A stretch of DNA of 64,000 nucleotides from Candidatus Rifleibacteriota bacterium (GTDB lineage Bacteria; Muiribacteriota; Ozemobacteria; Ozemobacterales; Ozemobacteraceae), in contig JANJUX010000040.1 of assembly GCA_024710355.1 (NCBI GenBank), positions 124,001 through 188,000 of the forward strand, given 5' to 3'. A program made the translations under genes and the position numbers. Positions 25,380 to 33,500 of this stretch are shown piece after piece (the first letter of the stretch is position 1; every line of letters starts with the position of its first letter). The notes below the pieces were generated by a model. The model searched no databases. It was not told the origin of the DNA and saw only the letters and a list, made by a program, of their open reading frames with translations.

Positions 25380-26681
25380 ATGTCTGACGCGAGAAAATTT
25401 GCCGAACAACTCATTGATTTCTGCTACGCCAGCCCGACGGCTTTTCATGCTGTGGCTGCTACCAGAGCACTTCTCGAAAAAAATAAATTTCAGCGGCTTG
25501 AAGAAGGCGATGAATGGAAAATCAAGGCCGGCGGCCGTTACTTTGTCGTGCGCAACGATTCGGCACTGCTCGCTTTTGTCGCCGGCAGCAAACCGGTTAA
25601 TGCGTCCGGCTTCAGAATCATCGGTTCGCACACCGATTCGCCCTGCTTTCGTATTAAACCGGCTCCTGAAATGGTGGCCGAAGAAAAATATCTGAAACTC
25701 AATACTGAAGTTTACGGCGGCCCGATTCTCAGCACCTGGTTTGACCGCCCTCTGGCAATTGCCGGCCGGGTTGTCTGCCGCAGCGCCGAGGCTCTCAATC
25801 CTTCGGTGAAGCTGGTCAATATTGCGCGGCCTGTTTGCGTGATTCCAAATATTGCCATTCACATGAACCCCGATGCCAACAACGGGTTTGTGCCGAACAA
25901 GCAGACCGACCTGCTGCCGATGCTTGGCCAGATCAATCAGAAACTTGAAGAGAAGGGTTATCTTGTCGGCCTGCTGGCAAAAGAGCTCAAAGTGAAGGCT
26001 GCCGACATTCTCGATTTTGACCTGTTTCTCTACGAATATGAAAAGGGCAGTCTGATCGGCGCCCGCGAAGAGTTTATCTCTGCCGGCCGCATCGATAATC
26101 TTGGCTCGGTTCTGGCAAGTGTTTCCGCCCTCTGCGAAGTGAAGAAGCCTGCCGCAACCTGCGTGGTTGCAGCTTTCGATCATGAAGAGTGCGGCAGTTC
26201 GACCCGGCAGGGAGCCGATTCTGAGATTCTCGCGGAGCTGCTCGAACGTGTCGTTATCGCTACCGGTGGTGGTCGCAGTGACTATTTCAGAGCTCTGGCC
26301 CGTTCGTTCATCGTTTCTTGCGACGGTGCTCACGCAGTGCACCCGAATATGGGTGGCAAAGCCGACCCGACTTCGCGGCCGATGCTCAATGGCGGTGTCG
26401 TGATCAAGCTGAGTGCCAACCGCAGTTATACTTCGGATGCCGTGTCGGGCGCTGCTTTCATGCAGGTTTGTGAAAAGGCCGGTGTCAGGGTGCAGCGTTT
26501 CGTTAATCGCTCTGATATGCGTGGTGGCTCGACCATTGGGCCGATTTCTTCAACCCATGTCGGTATTGCTTCGGTAGATGTCGGGATTCCGATGCTCGCG
26601 ATGCATTCGATTCGTGAGCTGTGCGGTGTTGAAGACAACATGTCCATGTTCAAAGCCCTGCTCGAATTTTACAATTGTTAG
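25380..26681 (+). CDS. apeB: M18-family aminopeptidase (aspartyl aminopeptidase type)
   Basis: 433 residues, normal for the family. Zinc-site residues are visible in order: H84 in S-H-T-D-S-P, Asp in G-R-I-D-N, the Glu pair in D-H-E-E-C-G-S, Asp in S-C-D-G-A-H-A and the late His in M-H-S-I-R-E. A cytosolic two-zinc exopeptidase that removes N-terminal (often acidic) residues from peptides. GAGG precedes the ATG. The membrane-anchored hydrolase follows after 7 bases, so the two are co-transcribed. Confidence 0.94.
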   Translation: MSDARKFAEQLIDFCYASPTAFHAVAATRALLEKNKFQRLEEGDEWKIKAGGRYFVVRNDSALLAFVAGSKPVNASGFRIIGSHTDSPCFRIKPAPEMVAEEKYLKLNTEVYGGPILSTWFDRPLAIAGRVVCRSAEALNPSVKLVNIARPVCVIPNIAIHMNPDANNGFVPNKQTDLLPMLGQINQKLEEKGYLVGLLAKELKVKAADILDFDLFLYEYEKGSLIGAREEFISAGRIDNLGSVLASVSALCEVKKPAATCVVAAFDHEECGSSTRQGADSEILAELLERVVIATGGGRSDYFRALARSFIVSCDGAHAVHPNMGGKADPTSRPMLNGGVVIKLSANRSYTSDAVSGAAFMQVCEKAGVRVQRFVNRSDMRGGSTIGPISSTHVGIASVDVGIPMLAMHSIRELCGVEDNMSMFKALLEFYNC

Positions 26682-26688
26682 AGGTTTT

Positions 26689-27579
26689 ATGCGCAGTGTT
26701 TTGCGAAAGATGGTTTATGCCGTCGGGCTGGTAATTACCGGCCTGGTGGTAATGCTTGTCTACACGGTTAATGAAATGATCAACCGCCCGGTTCTCGCCA
26801 ACCCCGGGCGTTTGAGCGATAACGATTATACCGAACTTAAAGGCAGAACCGAAGACGGTATCGATATCTACGCGGTATTCTACAAAGGGGCCCCTGAAGC
26901 TGCCACGATAGTTCTCTGCCATGGCCACGGAGTCAACCTGATGCGCATGGACGACATGGTCGCATTTCTGCGCCGTGCCGGCTACAGTCTGCTTATTCCC
27001 GACTTCAGGGCGCACGGTCGCAGTGGCGGTAAATACTGCACCATCGGTCTGCACGAATGGAAAGATCTGCGGGCTGCTATCGATGCTGCCAGAGAAAAGG
27101 GGCTTATTGCGTCGACAACGCCAATTGCCGCCTATGGCCGGTCGATGGGTGCGGCAACGCTGATCAACGGTGCCGAAAATCTGCCTGAGATCAAGGCTTT
27201 TATTCTCGAATCGAGTTTTGAAAGTCTGCGTAAGATTGCAGCCCGCGATGCCTGGAACAATTTCATGATTCCCGATACCCCGGTCACCGACCTGGCTTTC
27301 TGGATCACACAACAGGTTACCGGCATCGACTATGCTTCCAACAGCCCCGAGAGCAAAACGCGAGGCATCAGCAACCGGCCGGTTTTTCTGATTCACGACG
27401 AAAAAGATATCAGGGCCGATATGAATGCCTTCAGTTCGCTGAAGGGGCGTTTGCCGCAGGCGCAGACCTGGTCTGTGCCCGATGCCTGGCATGTCTGTGC
27501 CCACCATAAGGCTCCGGTCGAGTTCGAAATGCGTTTTCTGAATTTTCTTTTCATGTCGGGGGTTCCCGGCAGGCAGTAA
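26689..27579 (+). CDS. Membrane-anchored alpha/beta hydrolase
   Basis: 296 residues from ATG 26689 (GAGG immediately upstream; upstream in-frame starts lie inside the aminopeptidase gene). An N-terminal membrane anchor spans about 9-27. The hydrolase domain then has H-G-H-G-V-N, P-D-F-R-A-H-G-R-S, nucleophile elbow G-R-S-M-G-A and the late D-A-W-H-V-C. It resembles the YqkD/BAAT-like family of extracytoplasmic-facing hydrolases. Substrate unknown. Confidence 0.85.
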   Translation: MRSVLRKMVYAVGLVITGLVVMLVYTVNEMINRPVLANPGRLSDNDYTELKGRTEDGIDIYAVFYKGAPEAATIVLCHGHGVNLMRMDDMVAFLRRAGYSLLIPDFRAHGRSGGKYCTIGLHEWKDLRAAIDAAREKGLIASTTPIAAYGRSMGAATLINGAENLPEIKAFILESSFESLRKIAARDAWNNFMIPDTPVTDLAFWITQQVTGIDYASNSPESKTRGISNRPVFLIHDEKDIRADMNAFSSLKGRLPQAQTWSVPDAWHVCAHHKAPVEFEMRFLNFLFMSGVPGRQ

Positions 27580-27626
27580 CAAACACAGACAAACATTTAT
27601 ACACACAGTCACAGAAAGGTCACACC

Positions 27627-28793
27627 ATGAATCGTCTGCAGCGAAAACTTATCAGAGCCCGTCACAAACTTGCCTGGCGAAAAATCGAGGGGTTGGTTTT
27701 TCTTTTGATTTTTGGCGGTATTTTTGGCTTTGTCGGCTATAAAATGGGTGTCTCGAACATGTTCAATACGATCATGAAGACCGCTCACGATCTGCTTATG
27801 AACACGGTTTTCTACATCATGGGCATCACGGTGATGGCCGGTGCTCTCGGCAAGCTGCTCGTTGAATTCGGCGTCATCAGGCTGCTCGAAATGCTTCTGG
27901 CGCCACTGATGCGCCCACTGTTCAATCTGCCGGGTGTGGCGGCTCTTGGCGGTCTGATGACCTTTTTTTCAGACAACCCGGCCATCATCAGCCTGGCGCA
28001 TGACCGCAATTTCAGCGGCTACTTCAAAAAATACGAGCTGGTATCGTTGACCAATTTCGGCACCGCTTTCGGCATGGGGCTGATCGTCATAACCTTTATG
28101 GTCGGAAAAGGCTTCGCCGCAGCATCTCTGGTTGGCCTGGCCGGCGCCGTTGCCGGTGCCATAGTGTCAACCAGGCTGATGCAGAGATTTATCAAGCCTC
28201 TGATCAAAGAACCGGAAGCCGAAACGCTTGAAAATACCGAACCACCAATTGTCGGCGATATATCGTTCAAGTCGAAAGGACCGATATTTCTGCGTTTCCT
28301 CAATGCCATTCTCGATGGCGGCAAGCAGGGCGTCGATCTTGGTCTGGCAATTATACCCGGTGTTCTCATCATCAGTTCAATGGTCATGCTTTTCACTTTT
28401 GGCCCGGCCGATGCGGCCGCCGGCTATCAGGGCCTGGCTTATGAGGGGGTGCCGCTCATGCCATGGCTGGCCGGCAAATTTGCCTGGCTTTTCAAGTTGC
28501 TTTTCGGTTTTACCAGCCCAGAGCTGATCGCTTTTCCGATCACCAGTCTGGGTGCCGTCGGTGCGGCTCTTTCGCTCATCAGCACCTTTATCAAGCATGG
28601 TGTCGTCGGCGGCAACGAGATCGCAGTGTTTACCGCCATGGGTATGTGCTGGAGTGGCTATTTGAGCACGCACACCGCGATGCTCGATGCGCTGAAATAC
28701 CGCGAACTGACATCAAAGGCACTGATATCTCACACGGTCGGCGGGCTGGTTGCCGGCGTTGCCGCTCACTATCTCTACATCATGATCTATTAA
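27627..28793 (+). CDS. Nucleoside-recognition (Gate) domain membrane protein, CD0519/CD1768-like
   Basis: 388 residues with about nine hydrophobic segments and two Gate/nucleoside-recognition-like halves (residues about 50-190 and 235-385). Motifs include T-F-F-S-D-N-P-A-I near 113 and S-P-E-L-I-A-F-P near 298. It resembles CD0519/CD1768-type and SpmA/YjiG-like membrane proteins, whose transport substrate is not established. It follows the hydrolase by 47 bases and ends tail to tail with mntP, overlapping by four bases. Confidence 0.8.
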   Translation: MNRLQRKLIRARHKLAWRKIEGLVFLLIFGGIFGFVGYKMGVSNMFNTIMKTAHDLLMNTVFYIMGITVMAGALGKLLVEFGVIRLLEMLLAPLMRPLFNLPGVAALGGLMTFFSDNPAIISLAHDRNFSGYFKKYELVSLTNFGTAFGMGLIVITFMVGKGFAAASLVGLAGAVAGAIVSTRLMQRFIKPLIKEPEAETLENTEPPIVGDISFKSKGPIFLRFLNAILDGGKQGVDLGLAIIPGVLIISSMVMLFTFGPADAAAGYQGLAYEGVPLMPWLAGKFAWLFKLLFGFTSPELIAFPITSLGAVGAALSLISTFIKHGVVGGNEIAVFTAMGMCWSGYLSTHTAMLDALKYRELTSKALISHTVGGLVAGVAAHYLYIMIY

Positions 28794-29365
28794 ATATAAA
28801 GCAGCTTGAAGGCGATGACGTAGAGAATTATGGCGCCGGCGGTTTCGACCCGCTTGCCAAATGACTCTGACAGTCGCCGGCCCATTGCGATGCCGGTATA
28901 AGTCATGATGGCCGCGGTGATGCCGATTATGACTGCCGGTTTCAGCAGCGACATGCGGGCAATACCCATGCCGAAACCTACTCCCAGGGCATCGATGCTG
29001 GTGGCGATTGAAAGACCGACCAGCGACCAGCCGCGCGTCGGGTCGGCGCCAGCATCAGGCTCTTTTTGCTCATCACCCGTTTCTTCATCACCAGACATGC
29101 TTTCTTTGAACATTTTGGTGGCGATGATGAACATCAGCACAAACGCAATCCAGTGATCGACGTCTTTGATATACTCGTAAACCGAGCTGCCGATGCTCCA
29201 GCCGATGATGGGCATGAGAAACTGAAACAGCCCGAAATGAAACCACAGCCTGAAACAGGCCCGACGACATGGACCCCGGGTTCCTACAGCCATGCCGACG
29301 GCAAAGGCATCACATCCGAGAGCAAAGGCTACACCAAAGCTGAAGATGAAATCATTGAGAGTCAT
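28790..29365 (-). CDS. mntP: Manganese efflux pump MntP
   Basis: 191 residues with six membrane segments. The two repeated acidic motifs of the family are present: G-C-D-A-F-A-V-G-M (near 18) and T-S-I-D-A-L-G-V-G-F (near 123). A Glu/Asp-rich cytoplasmic loop separates the halves. It exports Mn2+ when internal manganese is high. In many bacteria mntP is controlled by a manganese riboswitch; the 86-base upstream gap here is too short to show a convincing one. Confidence 0.92.
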   Translation of the reverse strand: MTLNDFIFSFGVAFALGCDAFAVGMAVGTRGPCRRACFRLWFHFGLFQFLMPIIGWSIGSSVYEYIKDVDHWIAFVLMFIIATKMFKESMSGDEETGDEQKEPDAGADPTRGWSLVGLSIATSIDALGVGFGMGIARMSLLKPAVIIGITAAIMTYTGIAMGRRLSESFGKRVETAGAIILYVIAFKLLYI

Positions 29366-29451
29366 GGAGATTATTTGCTTAATGTGGTAAGATGGCGAAA
29401 GTATAACACAGTCAGCGTTATTATTGTAGCAAAACCTTTGGAGAAGGCGTT

Positions 29452-29844
29452 TTGAAGAATCCGTTACTTGAAAAATGGGAAGACCGGCTGCAAAATCTGT
29501 TCAATCGCATTGACCACATCCTCGAAGAGAAGTATGGCGAGCTTTACCCTCTCAGACCCAACCGGCCTGCGCATGGCAGAGGTGTAACTCCTGACGCCGA
29601 CGGCCTTTTCGACCTTGGTGTTTCATTCTCGGTCGGGATTGGTTCGCAGTTTGGGCCGGGGTATGTTTTCAGGGTCAAACTGGCAACTCTGAACCGTGTA
29701 CCGGATGACCTGATTGAAAAAATTGAAAACGAAGTTGTTGAACTGCTTTCGAAGGAACTGCCCAGGGAATTTCCCGGTAAAGAACTGCGGGTAGCCCGCG
29801 ATGGTCACGTTTTCAAGATTTTTGGCGATCTCGATCTCAACTGA
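29452..29844 (+). CDS. Conserved hypothetical protein
   Basis: 130 residues from TTG 29452, supported by a strong GGAGAAGG site about five bases upstream. Amphipathic N-terminal helix, then an alpha/beta pattern with G-S-Q-F-G-P-G-Y and a C-terminal R-D-G-H-V-F-K-I-F-G-D. No signal or membrane segment. I do not recognise its function. Confidence 0.7.
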   Translation: MKNPLLEKWEDRLQNLFNRIDHILEEKYGELYPLRPNRPAHGRGVTPDADGLFDLGVSFSVGIGSQFGPGYVFRVKLATLNRVPDDLIEKIENEVVELLSKELPREFPGKELRVARDGHVFKIFGDLDLN

Positions 29845-29885
29845 ATACCGAGCAAGGCCCTGAACAAGGGAAGGAATCATAGAAA

Positions 29886-29915
29886 GAGCGGGCAGGACAA
29901 CAGGTCTGCCCGCTC
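29886..29915. terminator. Strong GC stem-loop after 29844, terminator-like without T-run
   Basis: Ten-base perfect stem GAGCGGGCAG/CTGCCCGCTC with a ten-base loop. No T-run follows, so termination is uncertain. Confidence 0.4.
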
Positions 29916-30039
29916 AGCCATTTAGGAATAAAAAAAACTGCTGGATTTTTTTCTGATTTTTTATATATCACTCAGCTTGTCTTGTCATAAGTTGTAGATA
30001 AGTCATGAAAACAGGAATCTCATAGCCAGAACAGCAACT

Positions 30040-30525
30040 ATGGTTGAAAAGGTAGACGAAAGCAAAAGGGTTAAATGCCCCTGGTGTGCCGAGCTGATAA
30101 TGCCGGAGGCATTGATCTGCCCATTCTGCCGGTCTAAAGTGACCGATCTGCCTGCAGTTGAAAAAAACGTCGACAAGGCTAAAGCGGCTGACGGCCCGCC
30201 CGGCATGCTGCGCGCGATGGTTTTAAACCTGGTTTGCCCGGGGCTTGGGGCCTGGCGACTGGGGCACAAAATCAGGGGCGCTGTGTTCTTTTTTCTGGTG
30301 ACGGCCAGCCTTCTGATCTATGCAGCAGAAGTGGTGCCGGTTATTCAAAGGGAAGTCGATATTGCTCTCAGAACCGGAAAAACTACGGGGCTGACGAAAC
30401 TTGAGACCAACATGAGAAGTAACGCCTGGTTTGATATTGCTTTCTATGCGTATGTCTGGTCTTTTTTCGACATTATTTTTCTGATAAGAAATGCAAAAAA
30501 AACTGAATCCGGGGGTGGCAGTTGA
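30040..30525 (+). CDS. Zinc-ribbon membrane protein coupled to the first cyclase
   Basis: 161 residues. N-terminal zinc ribbon C-P-W-C...C-P-F-C (residues 13-31), a linker, then two hydrophobic segments (about 80-98 and 131-150). The stop overlaps the TTG start of the large cyclase by three bases (TTGA), so the proteins are translationally coupled. It could be an assembly factor or regulatory subunit of the cyclase (inference). Weak ribosome site at ATG 30040. Function unknown. Confidence 0.75.
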   Translation: MVEKVDESKRVKCPWCAELIMPEALICPFCRSKVTDLPAVEKNVDKAKAADGPPGMLRAMVLNLVCPGLGAWRLGHKIRGAVFFFLVTASLLIYAAEVVPVIQREVDIALRTGKTTGLTKLETNMRSNAWFDIAFYAYVWSFFDIIFLIRNAKKTESGGGS

Positions 30526-33500
30526 GTAAAACCGCAAAATCACGGACAGGAAAAGGGCAGAGTCTGTATCTGCCCATTCTGCTGTGTTTTCTGCCGCTGC
30601 TGTCTTTGAATTTTGCCATCAGCTTTCTGGCCGGTATCGATACCCACTGGAAACGCCAGGAACAGAAGGAACTTGCACAACAGGAAGTTGAGGCTCTTGC
30701 TGCCGGCTCTGATTTTCCATTTCAGTTTGCCCGCCGCGGCGGTGATTTCATTAAAGCTTTCAGATCTCTGGTGGAGGCCGATTTGAAACCGGCTCAGCTG
30801 GCTTCAAACCTGCAGCAGAGATCTGAAAAAATCTTTCGCTGGCCGTTTCCGCAGCATGAACTGTTTCTGTTCCATATACCAGACAACGGTGCAAATACCG
30901 ACATGCTTTTGTCGCATACCGACTATCGCCCAAGTCGAAGAGCTTTTTGCCGTGCTTTCGAACATCTGGTGCGCATCAACCGTGGTGAAAAAATGACCGG
31001 CGATATTGCCCGCCAGAACGATGCCATGGTTGCCGGCATTCTCGGTGGTGAGGCAAGATCGGACATTATGGCGAGAACCCAGCGGGGCCGCCCTTCGTTT
31101 GCTTTCTATCGCTTTTTTCCGCACTGGTTCATGTGGGATTTTTTCGAGGTCAAAGGTAAGGGCTCATACGGCCTGTTTCTTTTTACCCGCAGCGATGAAA
31201 CCCGTAATTTTTCGGGCAAACTTCTATCTCTGAGAGATCTGCGGGAGCAGAAAGTCGGTTATGGTGCGTTTATTCCCTTGTTCAGAGGTTTTGGCGGACT
31301 GGTTGTTCAATCGCCGCTGCATAAGTCTGGGTTGCTCAAAGATTGGGTGCGCGAGAAAGTTTCACAGAAGGAGAACGATCTCAAAAAGTGGCTGCACGAA
31401 GGCGTGCCGCCCGTCACTCAGCTGGGCAATTTCAATGCCTATTCATATCTCGGCAAAGGCCAGTCGCATCTCGCAGTACTTTTGATGCCGGTGATCAAAG
31501 ACCCGGCAAGACCCCTCTGGCTGTTTTTTATCAATCTTTTTGCCGGCGGTTCTCTGCTACTGCTTCTTATAAGGGGCTGGCTGCTTGGTGCCTGGCCGGA
31601 TATCAACCTCAGGCTGAAGTTTATCCTCACTTACCTGCTGGCCGCGACTCTTCCGGTCAGCATGCTGATCATCACTGCCTACGGCTATGTTACCCAGTAT
31701 CGCCGGGCGATACACTTTCAGACGGTTTCGCAGCTGCAGTTCTGTATTAAGCAGTTCGATGCCCGTAAAGCCCAGATTCTTGACGAATATAAGTCGGCTT
31801 TTGCTGAAGCCGTAGTCGATGAAAAATTCAGGAGCCTGCTGAAGGAACAGGGGCCCACCAGTGCCGCGGCCCGTGATCGGATTGCCAGTATTTTTCGTGA
31901 TCGGCCGCAGCCACTGCCTCTTCTCAGTTTTGCCATCATGGATGAAACGGGGGAGGGAATCAGAGAATACAGCGGCCACACTCAGGCAGAAGGCGAACCG
32001 ACTTTTGAAGCATTCAAGTTTCCGCTTGTAAGCGCCCTGCGAAAAAAGATACTTGCCACACACCCCGGAATAAAGCTTAAGGATTTTGAAGCGACTCCGC
32101 AGCAGACCACATCGATCGAGGCATATAAGTCGATCAGTGGTAACGACCTGATCGAAGAGGTCGACAAGCGCCGCTCTTTCCCGATAACGCGTCAGCTTGG
32201 CATGATTACCGCAACTCAGATGCACGAGCTGATCAAAATTGACGGGCAGGAAAAATATGCCCTTATGGTCGTCTGGGATGATCAGGCCCTCGACGTCAAG
32301 ACTTTTAAACATTCGGTCGACTATTTCGGCCTTAATAATCCGGGGTTCATCTTCGTTGCTTATCGCATTTCACCTCAGGGTCTGACTTATCTCTACAAAC
32401 CGGATCGCCATTCAGGTGCCGACTTTCTTGAAAAGAGCAGTTCGTTGGCTGAGGTCGCCCGCTTCCGCGACAGTTATGCCGGAGCGAGATACGATAATCT
32501 GTCGCTGGTCGCCATGCCTTCTAAAAAGTATTCTCAGACAGTTATTGCCGGGGGCGCACAGCATTTCGAGCTTGAGCAGGCGATCAGCTATCGTCTGATG
32601 ATGCTTGCGTTTATTCTCGGCTTGACACTGGTTGTGGTTCTTATCTGCAGCTATCTTTCCGGCAGACTCTTTCTCGACCCGATTTCCGATCTGAAAGGGG
32701 CTATGGATAAGGTTTCTGCCGGTCATCTCGATATCGAAATTACAAGCAGCAGCAATGATGAACTGGGGCTGCTCTGTTATGAATTTTCGAGTATGGCAAA
32801 AGGTCTGAAGGAAAGGGAAAAGCTTGCGACTCTGATTTCTGACCATGCGATCGAAGCCATGAGCCGTAAAAACGAAGCCGGCGGCGATGCAGATACTGAT
32901 GCTTTTTCCGGGGTGGCTCTGGTGTCGGATATTCGCAATTTTACCGGCATGTGTGAAAAATACCGGCCGGATGAAATTACAGAGCTGCTCAATGAGCACT
33001 TTGCCCAGATGACCCGCATTATTTCAGACAATGGCGGCCGAATCTACAAATTTATCGGCGACGCTATCGAAGCGGTGTTTCCCGAAAATCCCGATATGAA
33101 TGAGTCCGCTTCTGAGCGGGCCTTCAATGCCGCCTCTCAGATGCTTGTCAGGCTTCTGCAGATCAATCGTCAGCGCAGCAAAAAGGGGTTGTTCAAATAT
33201 CAGATCGGCGTTGGTCTGGCCTACGGAAAAATGTTTGCCGGCAGCATCGGCAGTGTCGATACCCGCCTCGATTTCGCCATAGTTGGTGACCCGATCAAGC
33301 GGGCTGAAGTGCTTGAGGCCTGCTCGGTTAAAAACCCCGCTTTTCCTCTGGTAATTGATCGCGAAATCTGCAACAACCTGCAGCATAAGGGAATGACCTT
33401 TCAGGAAATAGCTGACCGCGAAGACAACCCGGCTTTTATTCTGTCTGAGATCGGCGGTCTCCCGGAGGCCCCTGCAGCTGGTGAAGCGGCAGTTGAGGTC

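Noticed and set aside
25374-26342. 322-codon minus-strand frame opposite the M18 aminopeptidase
   Set aside because: The aminopeptidase has all zinc ligands; the antisense product is not protein-like.
26650-27612. 320-codon minus-strand frame opposite the membrane hydrolase
   Set aside because: The plus-strand frame has hydrolase motifs and a ribosome site; the antisense frame has neither.
29240-29440. Manganese riboswitch (yybP-ykoY) upstream of mntP
   Set aside because: Only 86 bases separate mntP from the next gene on the other strand, and the conserved loop sequences are not visible.
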